Part shown: piece after piece, positions 7,729 to 15,210 of the stretch
Position numbering within the stretch: position 1 is the stretch's first letter
How the letters are laid out: each line of letters starts with the position of its first letter
Assembly (NCBI GenBank): GCA_026416315.1
Contig: JAOAFK010000060.1
Location: 1-24,253, forward strand
Origin: Syntrophorhabdaceae bacterium
GTDB lineage: Bacteria > Desulfobacterota > Syntrophorhabdia > Syntrophorhabdales > Syntrophorhabdaceae
Reading direction: 5' to 3'
DNA: 24,253 bases
Made by a program: the position numbers and the translations under genes
Notes under the pieces: generated by a model
Seen by the model: the letters and a program-made list of their open reading frames with translations, nothing else
The model's database searches: none
Told to the model about the DNA's origin: nothing

Positions 7729-7913
7729 TGGGAAGTCAGTTAAAGATAAAATGGGTGAAATCAACAATCTCATGTCCCAAAGATATGAGAGATACCATAA
7801 GAAGCCTTGGTTTTAAAAAACTAAACGAAGAGAGGATTGTGAAGAATACACCAGAGATCAGAGGCATGATTAAAAAGGTGATACATCTCGTAAAAGTTGT
7901 GGAGGAGATATAA
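7728..7913 (+). CDS. rpmD: 50S ribosomal protein L30
   Basis: L30 is a small peripheral 50S protein. The 61-aa frame has LKIKWVKSTISCPKDMRDTIRSLGF and ends NTPEIRGMIKKVIHLVKV, both typical of bacterial L30. The ATG overlaps the rpsE stop (TAATG). L30 is absent from several bacterial lineages, so its presence in the canonical slot between rpsE and rplO is mildly informative about the lineage. Confidence 0.96.
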   Translation: MGSQLKIKWVKSTISCPKDMRDTIRSLGFKKLNEERIVKNTPEIRGMIKKVIHLVKVVEEI

Positions 7914-7916
7914 TAG

Positions 7917-8360
7917 ATGAAACTCAGTGATTTAAAACCTGTTGAAGGTTCAAAGAAAAAGAGAAAAAGAGTGGGAAGAGGAACTGGTTCTGGCCATGGA
8001 ACCACAGCTACATATGGACATAAAGGCCAGAGGGCAAGAAGCGGAGGAACAAAAGGAAAAGGTTTTGAAGGCGGTCAGATGCCTTTAACAAGAAGGATAC
8101 CAAAAAGGGGTTTTAAAAATCCTTTTAGGAAAGAATACAGCATCATAAAGGTCAGTGATCTAATAAGATTCAAGGATAAAAAAGAGGTGGGTATTGAAGA
8201 TTTTATAAAGAGTGGACTGATAAAAAAGCTTAAAAGCGGGATAAAATTATTATCAAGCGGTGATATTGACTTTCCCATTAAGGTAAAGGTTCATAAGGCA
8301 TCAAAGGCCGCAATAGATAAAATTAAAAATAGCGGTGGTGATGTGGAGGTTATAAGTTAA
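7917..8360 (+). CDS. rplO: 50S ribosomal protein L15
   Basis: L15 is a late-binding 50S protein with a long Gly- and basic-rich extension that enters the rRNA core. The 147-aa sequence starts MKLSDLKPVEGSKKKRKRVG. The signature GTGSGHGTTATYGHKGQRAR is at about residues 22-41, followed by GFEGGQMPLTRRIPKRGF. The C-terminal domain is Lys/Ile rich. The stop shares a base with the secY start, coupling ribosomal protein and translocase synthesis. Confidence 0.97.
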   Translation: MKLSDLKPVEGSKKKRKRVGRGTGSGHGTTATYGHKGQRARSGGTKGKGFEGGQMPLTRRIPKRGFKNPFRKEYSIIKVSDLIRFKDKKEVGIEDFIKSGLIKKLKSGIKLLSSGDIDFPIKVKVHKASKAAIDKIKNSGGDVEVIS

Positions 8361-9667
8361 TGGGAGGTTTCCAGAATATTGGAAAAATCCCTGAGCTAAA
8401 GAGGAGGATACTTGTAACCCTTGCGCTCCTTGCTGTATACCGTATTGGTGTTCATATACCTACACCTGGTATAGACGGTAGGGTCCTTGCAGGGATTTTT
8501 GAAAGGGCTAAAGGGACACTCCTCGGATTCTTTGACATGTTTGCCGGTGGAGGCCTTGAAAGGCTCTCTGTATTTGCCCTGGGAATTATGCCTTATATCA
8601 GTGCCTCTATTATTTTACAGCTTCTTACTGTAGTGGTCCCAACATTAGAGAGACTTTCAAAGGAGGGAGAGGCGGGTAGACGGAAGATAACACAGTATAC
8701 GAGGTATGGAACTGTAATAATTAGCCTTATTCAGGGATTTGGAATCGCTGTGGGACTTGAACAGATGAGAGGCGCGGCAGGGGAACTGGTCGTTTATAAT
8801 CCGGGTTGGAGCTTCAGGCTCATGACTATGATAACACTCACTGCAGGCACATCTTTTATAATGTGGCTTGGCGAACAGATAACTGAGAAGGGAATTGGAA
8901 ACGGAATATCTTTAATTATTTTTGCCGGTATTGTGGCAAGGATGCCCAATGCCATAGCAGGAACCATGAGCCTTGTGGCATCAGGTGAGATGAACTGGTT
9001 TGTTGTTATACTCATCGTGATCATGATGCTTATTGTTGTTGCTTTTATATTATTTATGGAGACATCCCAGAGAAGGATTCCGGTTCAGTATGCAAAGAGG
9101 GTTGTGGGCAGGAGGATGTACGGCGGGCAATCAACCCATCTGCCTTTGAAGATAAATACTGCTGGAGTGATACCACCCATATTTGCATCATCCATTTTGA
9201 TGTTTCCTGCAACCATTGCAAGCTTTATAGGTCACCCGTATATGAAGAAATTTGCTGAATGGTTAACACCGGGTAGTCTGTTGCATGAGTTTCTGTATAT
9301 TGCATTTATAATTTTTTTCTGTTTTTTCTATACAGCCATAGTTTTCAACCCTGACAATGTAGCAGATAATATGAAAAAGTATGGAGGTTACATCCCCGGC
9401 ATAAGACCAGGCAAAAAGACATCTGAATATATAGAGAGGATTTTATCAAGAATAACATTAATTGGAGCTATATATATTTCTTTTGTATGTGTATTACCAA
9501 CTTTACTTGTAAAAAAATTCAATGTCCCTTTCTATTTCGGCGGAACTGCACTTTTAATCGTAGTCGGTGTTGCCCTTGATACAATCCAGCAGATAGAATC
9601 GCATCTGATATTACGACATTACGATGGGCTTGTAAAAAAATCGGCAAGAATGAAGGGTAGAAGATGA
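8360..9667 (+). CDS. secY: Protein translocase subunit SecY
   Basis: SecY is the channel subunit of the SecYEG inner-membrane translocon. The 435-aa protein has about ten hydrophobic segments. Family signatures include RIGVHIPTPGID, the plug-region GFFDMFAGGGLERLSVFALGI, IMPYISASIILQLLT, and the cytosolic loop YAKRVVGRRMYGGQSTHLPLK. The C-terminal GLVKKSARMKGRR is also typical. It occupies the normal spc-operon position after rplO. The gene adk, which follows secY in many bacteria, is not present here; map comes 24 bases later. Confidence 0.98.
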   Translation: MGGFQNIGKIPELKRRILVTLALLAVYRIGVHIPTPGIDGRVLAGIFERAKGTLLGFFDMFAGGGLERLSVFALGIMPYISASIILQLLTVVVPTLERLSKEGEAGRRKITQYTRYGTVIISLIQGFGIAVGLEQMRGAAGELVVYNPGWSFRLMTMITLTAGTSFIMWLGEQITEKGIGNGISLIIFAGIVARMPNAIAGTMSLVASGEMNWFVVILIVIMMLIVVAFILFMETSQRRIPVQYAKRVVGRRMYGGQSTHLPLKINTAGVIPPIFASSILMFPATIASFIGHPYMKKFAEWLTPGSLLHEFLYIAFIIFFCFFYTAIVFNPDNVADNMKKYGGYIPGIRPGKKTSEYIERILSRITLIGAIYISFVCVLPTLLVKKFNVPFYFGGTALLIVVGVALDTIQQIESHLILRHYDGLVKKSARMKGRR

Positions 9668-9691
9668 TTTTACAATGCAAAATAGTGTTTA

Positions 9692-10444
9692 ATGATTATT
9701 TTAAAAACAAAAAATGAAATTGAAAAGATAAGAACAGCGAGTAAATATGCGATGGAGATTTTACTTTACCTTAGGGATTTTATCAAAGAAGGCATAAAAA
9801 CCATGGAACTTGAAAGGCTGTGTGAGGATAAGTTAAGGCGGTATAATAGGAAAATCAGGCCTGCATTTAAAGGGTATAATGGGTATCCATACTGCTTATG
9901 TATATCCTTAAACGATGAGGTTGTGCATGGAATGCCTGATGATAGGATTTTAAAAAACGGGGATATAGTGAGTCTGGACTTTGGAGTGGAATACGAAGGT
10001 TTTTTTGGTGATGTTGCCTTAACAGAAGGGGTGGGAGATATTTCAGAAGAGGCGAAAAGACTTCTTAAAATAACAGAAGAATCTTTGTATAAAGGGATTG
10101 ATGAGGCAAAAGAAGGAAACAGGCTGAATGATATCTCCCATGCAATTCAAAGCCATGTAGAGTCCGCAGGTTTTTCCGTAGTGAGGGAGTTTGTCGGTCA
10201 CGGTATAGGCAGTAATCTCCATGAGGAGCCCCAGGTTCCAAACTTCGGAGAAAAAGGTAAGGGAATTAGGTTGAAAAAAGGTATGGTTTTTGCTATAGAA
10301 CCTATGGTAAATATGGGAAAAAGTGAGGTTTATATTAAGGAAAATGGATGGACCGCAGCAACGCTGGATGGTTCTTTATCTGCACATTTTGAGCACACCA
10401 TAGCAATAACCGATAAAGGAACTGAGATACTAAGTAAATTATAA
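9692..10444 (+). CDS. map: Methionine aminopeptidase, type I
   Basis: This enzyme removes the initiator Met from nascent proteins using a two-metal site. The five metal ligands expected for type I enzymes are visible: D96 (SLDFG), D107, H170 (FVGHGIG), E203 (FAIEPM) and E234 (HFEHTIAI). The conserved catalytic His80 is in VVHGMP. At 250 aa it lacks the N-terminal zinc-finger extension of longer forms. No clear ribosome binding site precedes the ATG, which may mean lower expression than its neighbours. Confidence 0.97.
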   Translation: MIILKTKNEIEKIRTASKYAMEILLYLRDFIKEGIKTMELERLCEDKLRRYNRKIRPAFKGYNGYPYCLCISLNDEVVHGMPDDRILKNGDIVSLDFGVEYEGFFGDVALTEGVGDISEEAKRLLKITEESLYKGIDEAKEGNRLNDISHAIQSHVESAGFSVVREFVGHGIGSNLHEEPQVPNFGEKGKGIRLKKGMVFAIEPMVNMGKSEVYIKENGWTAATLDGSLSAHFEHTIAITDKGTEILSKL

Positions 10445-10453
10445 AAGATAAAT

Positions 10454-10672
10454 ATGCCAAAAGGTGAAGGTATAGAAATAGAAGGAACAGTTATTGAGCC
10501 ATTGCCCAATGCAATGTTCAGGGTCGAACTGCCCAATGGGCATAAGGTTCTTGCCCATGTTTCTGGAAAGATGAGGATGCATTATATAAAGATTCTTAAA
10601 GGTGATAAAGTTGTGGTAGAATTATCACCTTATGACTTAACAAGAGGTAGAATAATCTACAGGGTTAAATAG
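10454..10672 (+). CDS. infA: Translation initiation factor IF-1
   Basis: IF-1 is a single OB-fold protein that occupies the ribosomal A site during initiation. The 72-aa length is exactly that of the family. The sequence contains EGTVIEPLPNAMFRVELPNGH, read over residues 10-30, then AHVSGKMRMHYIKIL and SPYDLTRGRIIYR. The order map-infA-rpmJ-rpsM is the common arrangement outside the enterobacteria. No strong Shine-Dalgarno is seen just upstream. Confidence 0.98.
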   Translation: MPKGEGIEIEGTVIEPLPNAMFRVELPNGHKVLAHVSGKMRMHYIKILKGDKVVVELSPYDLTRGRIIYRVK

Positions 10673-10682
10673 GGAGGAAGCC

Positions 10683-10796
10683 ATGAAGGTCAGGCCTTCG
10701 GTTAAAAAAAGATGTGATAAGTGCAAGATAATACGCAGGAAAGGCGTAATAAGGGTTATATGTGAAAACCCAAAACATAAACAGAGACAGGGTTAA
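10683..10796 (+). CDS. rpmJ: 50S ribosomal protein L36, zinc-binding form
   Basis: L36 is the smallest 50S protein. This 37-codon frame begins MKVRPSVKKRCDKCK and ends PKHKQRQG. The zinc ligands C11, C14, C27 and H32 are all present, so it is the C+ form. AGGGAGG ends about five bases before the ATG. The gene is short and easily missed, but its position between infA and rpsM and its sequence leave little doubt. Confidence 0.98.
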   Translation: MKVRPSVKKRCDKCKIIRRKGVIRVICENPKHKQRQG

Positions 10797-10807
10797 GGAG
10801 GTTAAGT

Positions 10808-11176
10808 TTGGCAAGAATTGCAGGAGTAGATATTCCAAGGGATAAAAGGATAGAGGTTGCCCTGACTTATATTTACGGAATAGGAAGGACTCTTTCAAAT
10901 AAGATACTCTCAGAAGCAGGTATTGATCCTAATAAAAGGACACACGCTCTATCTGATGAAGAAATTGCAAAGATAAGGGATATAATTGAGAATTCTTATA
11001 AGGTGGAGGGTGATCTTAGGAAAGAGGTTAGCATCAATATAAAGAGACTGATGGATATAGGATGTTACAGGGGCTTGAGACATAGAAAGGGTCTCCCTGT
11101 TAGAGGTCAGAGGACAAGAACAAACGCAAGGACCAGAAAAGGACCCAGAAAATCTCAAATGAAAAGAAAGAAATGA
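10808..11176 (+). CDS. rpsM: 30S ribosomal protein S13
   Basis: S13 sits in the 30S head, contacts P-site tRNA and forms intersubunit bridges. The 122-aa protein begins MARIAGVDIPRDKR from a TTG start at 10808, with GGAGGT at 10797-10802 as ribosome binding site. The helix-two-turn-helix region and the signature GCYRGLRHRKGLPVRGQRT are present. The basic tail TNARTRKGPRK reaches towards tRNA. It heads the alpha-operon segment rpsM-rpsK-rpsD-rpoA-rplQ. Confidence 0.98.
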   Translation: MARIAGVDIPRDKRIEVALTYIYGIGRTLSNKILSEAGIDPNKRTHALSDEEIAKIRDIIENSYKVEGDLRKEVSINIKRLMDIGCYRGLRHRKGLPVRGQRTRTNARTRKGPRKSQMKRKK

Positions 11177-11193
11177 AAAGGTGAGGTGAGGAG

Positions 11194-11583
11194 ATGGCAA
11201 AGGCAAAAAGGACCGGTAAAAAGAAGGTTAAAAAGAACATACCTACCGGCAATGCATATATACAATCGAGTTTTAACAACACAATCATTACCATTACAGA
11301 TCCACAGGGTAATGTGGTATCATGGTCAAGCGGTGGAGTTGTAGGTTTTAAAGGTTCACGGAAGAGCACACCCTTTGCAGCACAGCTTGCTGCAGAGAAT
11401 GCCGCAAAGAAGGCAATGGAAAATGGCTTAAAAACAGTGGATGTCTTCATAAAGGGTCCTGGTGCAGGGAGAGAGGCAGCACTCAGAGCTCTTCAGAGTG
11501 CAGGATTAAAGATCCATATGATTAGGGATATAACGCCAATACCACATAATGGTTGTAGGCCACCTAAAAGAAGAAGGGTTTAA
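11194..11583 (+). CDS. rpsK: 30S ribosomal protein S11
   Basis: S11 is a platform protein next to the E-site mRNA. The 129-aa protein has a Lys-rich start, then AYIQSSFNNTIITITDPQGN, SSGGVVGFKGSRKSTPFAAQ, and the C-terminal RDITPIPHNGCRPPKRRRV. These are the universal S11 blocks. GGTGAGG lies upstream. The gene is 17 bases after rpsM and 11 before rpsD. Confidence 0.98.
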   Translation: MAKAKRTGKKKVKKNIPTGNAYIQSSFNNTIITITDPQGNVVSWSSGGVVGFKGSRKSTPFAAQLAAENAAKKAMENGLKTVDVFIKGPGAGREAALRALQSAGLKIHMIRDITPIPHNGCRPPKRRRV

Positions 11584-11594
11584 GGAGGTAGATC

Positions 11595-12215
11595 TTGTCA
11601 AGATATATAGGACCATCCTGCAGATTATGCAGGAGAGAAGGAATAAAACTTTTTCTTAAGGGCGAAAGATGCTATACAGAAAAATGTGCCATTGAGAAGA
11701 GAAATTACCCACCAGGAGTACATGCTGAAACAAGGGGAAAGATGATGGAATACGGCACAAGACTGAGGGAGAAGCAGAAAGTAAGGAGAATCTATGGTTT
11801 AAGTGAGAAGCAATTTAAAAGATTCTTTAGTATGGCAGAGAGAAAGCCTGGTATAACAGGTTCAAATTTTTTAATACTTCTCGAGAGACGCCTTGATAGT
11901 ATGGTATACAGGCTCGGTTTTGCCACATCCAGAGCCGAGGCAAGGCAGCTCGTATCACATAGACATATACTTGTTAATGGAAAATGCATAAATATACCTT
12001 CTTATCTTGTAAAGGCAGGAGATGTGATATCTGTAAAAAATAAAGATCTCCCTACAGTAAAAAATGCCCTCGAGACGGTGGTGAGGAGGGGATTGCCTTC
12101 ATGGATTGAACTCGATAAGGAAAATATGAGAGGCATCATAAAGCAGTTGCCCACGAGAGAAGATATCACAATGCCCATTAAAGAACAACTCATAGTTGAA
12201 TATTATTCAAGATAG
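11595..12215 (+). CDS. rpsD: 30S ribosomal protein S4, zinc-binding form
   Basis: S4 is a primary 16S rRNA binding protein and, in E. coli, the repressor of the alpha operon. The 206-aa protein starts MSRYIGPSCRLCRREG from a TTG with AAGGAGG at 11582-11588. C9, C12, C26 and C31 form the zinc site of the C+ type of S4. The S4 RNA-binding domain carries LDSMVYRLGFATSRAEARQ and VSHRHILVNGK. The gene ends 29 bases before rpoA. Confidence 0.98.
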   Translation: MSRYIGPSCRLCRREGIKLFLKGERCYTEKCAIEKRNYPPGVHAETRGKMMEYGTRLREKQKVRRIYGLSEKQFKRFFSMAERKPGITGSNFLILLERRLDSMVYRLGFATSRAEARQLVSHRHILVNGKCINIPSYLVKAGDVISVKNKDLPTVKNALETVVRRGLPSWIELDKENMRGIIKQLPTREDITMPIKEQLIVEYYSR

Positions 12216-12244
12216 TAACTTACCCCTAAGGAGGGTATCAGTTT

Positions 12245-13267
12245 ATGTTTGAAAAAAATTGGCAGGAATTAATAAAACCAGCTAAAATCGATATAGAAAA
12301 AAAAGAGGATGATTATTTGAAGTTCTCAGCAGAACCCCTTGAAAGGGGTTATGGCTATACAATTGGCAATTCTCTAAGAAGGGTACTACTTTCTTCCATT
12401 ATGGGTAGTGCCATAACCTCCGTATGGATTGAAGGAGTAAATCATGAATTTTCAACCATAAGAGGTGTTAAAGAGGATGTCACAGAGATCATCCTGAATC
12501 TTAAAAAGGTTGTGTTGAAATTAACAGATGGTAAAGAAAAAATCCTTAAGATAGATGCAAAGGGAAAGATGGAGGTTAAAGCCGGAGATATACTCCACGA
12601 TGGAACAGTTGAAATAATAAATAAAGACCATCATATCGCCACATTGAGTGAAGATGCAAGACTATATATGGAATTAAAGGCAAAGATGGGTAGGGGTTAT
12701 GTACCTGCAGAGATGAACCATGATGAAAATGCACCCCTTGGCACAATACCTATAGACTCCATATATACACCTATAAAAAAAGTAAGCTATAATGTAAGCC
12801 CTGCAAGGGTTGGTTTTAGAACAGATTACGATAAACTTACAATGGAGATCTGGACAAATGGAAGCATAAATCCCCTTGATGCCCTGTCTTTTGCTGCAAA
12901 GATCATAAAAGAACAGATGAAGATTTTCATACACTTTGAAGAAAAGGAAGAAGAAGAGGTAGAAAAACAGGTCAAACCTGTAGAAAGACAGGAATTTAAT
13001 GAGAACCTGTTCAGAAGTGTGGATGAGCTTGAGTTATCTGTAAGGAGTGCAAACTGTCTGAAGAATGCGGATATAAAATATATAGGTGAGCTTGTACAGA
13101 AGACAGAGCAGGAGATTTTAACAACGAAGAACTTCGGAAGAAAGTCTCTGAATGAAATAAAAGAGATACTTGCCTGTATGGGCTTGAGGCTTGGATTAAA
13201 ACTCGAAAACTTTCCTTCAAGAGAAGAGCTGGATAAGATGGCAGTAAAGAGAAAAGACCATGTATAG
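12245..13267 (+). CDS. rpoA: DNA-directed RNA polymerase alpha subunit
   Basis: The alpha subunit dimerises to nucleate RNA polymerase assembly, and its C-terminal domain binds UP elements and activators. The 340-aa sequence shows the N-terminal domain block RGYGYTIGNSLRRVLLSSI and the insert-domain region. After an acidic linker (EEKEEEEVEKQ) comes the C-terminal domain, with ELSVRSANCLKNADI and FGRKSLNEIKEIL. A GGAGGGT site lies about seven to eight bases upstream. Both domains look complete. Confidence 0.98.
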   Translation: MFEKNWQELIKPAKIDIEKKEDDYLKFSAEPLERGYGYTIGNSLRRVLLSSIMGSAITSVWIEGVNHEFSTIRGVKEDVTEIILNLKKVVLKLTDGKEKILKIDAKGKMEVKAGDILHDGTVEIINKDHHIATLSEDARLYMELKAKMGRGYVPAEMNHDENAPLGTIPIDSIYTPIKKVSYNVSPARVGFRTDYDKLTMEIWTNGSINPLDALSFAAKIIKEQMKIFIHFEEKEEEEVEKQVKPVERQEFNENLFRSVDELELSVRSANCLKNADIKYIGELVQKTEQEILTTKNFGRKSLNEIKEILACMGLRLGLKLENFPSREELDKMAVKRKDHV

Positions 13268-13280
13268 ATAGAGGTTTATC

Positions 13281-13667
13281 ATGAGGCACTTAAGAAAGGT
13301 AAAAAAATTAAACAGGACAAAAAGCCATAGAGAGGCATTATTAAAAAACCTTGCCATCTCTCTTTTTACCCATGAAAGCATCAAGACAACAGATGCAAAG
13401 GCAAGGGCATTAAAAACCGTGGCAGACAAGCTTATCACACTGGCTAAAAAGAAGGATATGCATTCCATAAGACAGGCCTTTGCATTCCTCCGTCATAAAG
13501 AGACTGTAAAAAAGCTTTTCACTGATATAGGTGAGCGATATGTGGCTGTAAACGGTGGTTATACAAGGGTTCTCAAGATGGGTAGAAGAAAGGGAGATAA
13601 CGCACCTATGGCACTTATTGAGCTCACCATGAAAAAAGATAAGGATGAAAAAAAAGAAAAGAAGTAG
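13281..13667 (+). CDS. rplQ: 50S ribosomal protein L17
   Basis: L17 lies at the bottom of the 50S subunit near the exit tunnel. The 128-aa protein has the normal core LNRTKSHREALLKNLAISLFTHE, read over residues 9-31, then TTDAKARALKTVADKLITLA and the C-terminal GYTRVLKMGRRKGDNAPMALIEL. A Lys/Glu-rich tail of about 12 residues follows. It is the last gene of the cluster. Its stop is directly followed by a TATAAT that probably drives the tRNA gene. Confidence 0.97.
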   Translation: MRHLRKVKKLNRTKSHREALLKNLAISLFTHESIKTTDAKARALKTVADKLITLAKKKDMHSIRQAFAFLRHKETVKKLFTDIGERYVAVNGGYTRVLKMGRRKGDNAPMALIELTMKKDKDEKKEKK

Positions 13668-13673
13668 TATAAT
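13645..13673 (+). promoter_or_regulatory. Predicted sigma70-type promoter for tRNA-Gln
   Basis: A perfect TATAAT at 13668-13673 begins at the base after the rplQ stop. With a 17-base spacer, the hexamer at 13645-13650 is ATGAAA, four of six matches to TTGACA. The tRNA begins 12 bases after the -10, the right distance for a short leader. The promoter overlaps the end of the rplQ coding sequence. It is a prediction from sequence only. Confidence 0.55.
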
Positions 13674-13684
13674 ATAAAATGAGT

Positions 13685-13758
13685 TGGGGGATCGTTCAAC
13701 GGCAGGACAACGGACTCTGACTCCGTGAATCAAGGTTCAAATCCTTGTCCCCCAGCCA
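13685..13758 (+). tRNA. tRNA-Gln (anticodon CTG)
   Basis: All four arms fold. The acceptor stem is TGGGGGA (13685-13691) with TCCCCCA (13748-13754). The D stem is GTTC/GGAC. The anticodon stem is ACGGA/TCCGT around loop CTCTGAC, with anticodon CTG at 13717-13719. The T arm is CAAGG-TTCAAAT-CCTTG. Discriminator G13755 and an encoded CCA (13756-13758) follow. T33 and A37 are as expected. It ends ten bases before the convergent gene at 13769. No obvious hairpin terminator follows. Confidence 0.97.
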
Positions 13759-13768
13759 TAAAATGAAA

Positions 13769-14290
13769 TTATACTAATTCCATTTTTGAATATAGATATT
13801 TCTTCGCAAGTCCTACATAGAGTTCAACAGAATAATTCAAATATTCCCTGTCTCTATCTGTTACATCCCTGATTTTCTGGGCAGGGTTTCCAGCGACAAT
13901 TATATTTGCATCTATTTTTTGTTCTTTTTTTACTATAGTGCCTTCAGCTACGAAAGTGCCGTAATCTATCTCAGCTCTAAGGCTTACAATTGCACCCATG
14001 CCTATCAAAACGTAATCGGATATCTTTTTTGCATGGATGATGGCACCATGGCCAATCACTACATTACTTCCAATAAAACATATCTCATCAGGTGGTGCAT
14101 GGATTATAACACCTTCTTCAACAGATGTCTTATCACCAATTATGATTTTCCCGTAATCACCTCTTAGGATTGCTCCATGGCCTATATAGCAGTTGTTGCC
14201 TATTCTTACATCCCCAATTACAATGGCTGTTTCGCTCACAAATGTATTCTCACCAATTTGTGGCACTTTTCCATCGAATCTGTATAACAT
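13769..14290 (-). CDS. Gamma-carbonic anhydrase family protein (left-handed beta-helix hexapeptide repeats)
   Basis: The 173-aa protein belongs to the YrdA/PaaY/CaiE branch of the gamma-carbonic anhydrase family, which forms trimers with metal sites between subunits. Hexapeptide repeats (IGDVRIGNNCYIGHGAIL and similar) run over residues 12-115. The three expected metal-binding histidines are H64 (IIHA), H81 (IGHGA) and H86 (IIHA). R43 and D45 in LRGD match conserved family residues. A C-terminal helix follows. AAGGTG just upstream supports the ATG. Whether it is an active carbonic anhydrase or a related hydrolase or acyl-group protein cannot be told from sequence. It is convergent with the tRNA gene. 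Confidence 0.9.
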   Translation of the reverse strand: MLYRFDGKVPQIGENTFVSETAIVIGDVRIGNNCYIGHGAILRGDYGKIIIGDKTSVEEGVIIHAPPDEICFIGSNVVIGHGAIIHAKKISDYVLIGMGAIVSLRAEIDYGTFVAEGTIVKKEQKIDANIIVAGNPAQKIRDVTDRDREYLNYSVELYVGLAKKYLYSKMELV

Positions 14291-14532
14291 GGTTCACCTT
14301 TTTAATTTCTAATATGGTTATTTCATATACGGAGATTTATTCATATCTGTTACCATAATGTCCTAAAGAATATCAATAAATTAAAACTCCATAAAATAGC
14401 CAATAAAGCATAAAAAACATTTGTATAGAAAGATAAAAAAATAGGGTTTAACTAAAGGGCATATTAAATATTGACAGCTACTTATAAAAAAGTGAAAATT
14501 AGATGAAAATCATAAACGGATAAACGGTTTTT
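14291..14532. promoter_or_regulatory. Divergent intergenic region with predicted response-regulator promoter
   Basis: This AT-rich 242-base region separates two divergent genes and must hold both promoters. On the + strand, TTGACA at 14471-14476 is a perfect -35, and 17 bases later GAAAAT (14494-14499) matches four of six -10 bases. A perfect tandem repeat ATAAACGG (14512-14519 and 14520-14527) ends five bases before the regulator's ATG. No classical ribosome binding site is seen there. I could not assign a convincing promoter for the - strand gene. No coding frame or RNA was found in it. Confidence 0.45.
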
Positions 14533-15210
14533 ATGAGACTTTTATTGGTAGAAGATGACAACAAGATCGCATCTCTGATTGCAAATGGGTTCAGACAGGC
14601 CGGTTTTGCTGTAGATTTAGCATCTGATGGTGAAACAGGATTAGGCCTTGCCCTTACTGAATCATACGATGTATGTATTATTGATATTATGCTGCCAAAG
14701 ATCGATGGACTTACCCTCATTGAAGAGATGAGACGTAACAAGAAAAATACCCCGGTTATTATATTGAGTGCCAAACGTTCAGTTGAGGACAGGGTAAAGG
14801 GATTGCAGATGGGCAGCGATGACTATCTTATAAAGCCCTTTTCCTTTTCAGAACTCCTTGCCCGTGTTCATGCCCTAATAAGAAGGGCATGCACCAATCA
14901 GGAAACAACTAAAATAATAGCAGGCGAATTATCTTTAGACCTTTTAACAAGAGAGGTTTATTATGGAAACCGTAAAATAGATTTACAACCCCGTGAATTT
15001 TCCCTTCTTGAGTATCTTATGCGCAACATTGGCAGGGTTCTCTCCAAAACAATGATAATGGAACATGTATGGGATTATTCCTTCGACCCCCAGACAAATG
15101 TGGTGGATGTTCTGGTATGCAGGCTTCGCAAAAAATTAGAAGAGGCTGAGCCTGAGAAGAAAATCATACACACGATAAGGGGGGTCGGTTATGTTCTTAA
15201 ACCTTATTGA
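14533..15210 (+). CDS. Two-component response regulator, OmpR/PhoB family
   Basis: The 225-aa protein has a receiver domain (residues 1-115) with acidic pocket D8/D9, phospho-acceptor D51 (IIDIMLP), S79 and K101. A winged-helix DNA-binding domain follows (about 125-225), with LQPREFSLLEYLMRN, TNVVDVLVCRLRKKL and the terminal IHTIRGVGYVLKPY. This domain layout is that of CusR/PhoB-type transcription factors. It overlaps the following kinase gene by 20 bases, so the two are translated together and form a cognate pair. Likely targets are its own promoter and the exported-protein gene downstream, but this is inference from position. Confidence 0.95.
   Translation: MRLLLVEDDNKIASLIANGFRQAGFAVDLASDGETGLGLALTESYDVCIIDIMLPKIDGLTLIEEMRRNKKNTPVIILSAKRSVEDRVKGLQMGSDDYLIKPFSFSELLARVHALIRRACTNQETTKIIAGELSLDLLTREVYYGNRKIDLQPREFSLLEYLMRNIGRVLSKTMIMEHVWDYSFDPQTNVVDVLVCRLRKKLEEAEPEKKIIHTIRGVGYVLKPY

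Noticed and set aside
13919..14358. Short + strand frames opposite the gamma-carbonic anhydrase gene
   Set aside because: They are antisense to a gene with intact metal ligands and hexapeptide repeats and have no ribosome binding site.
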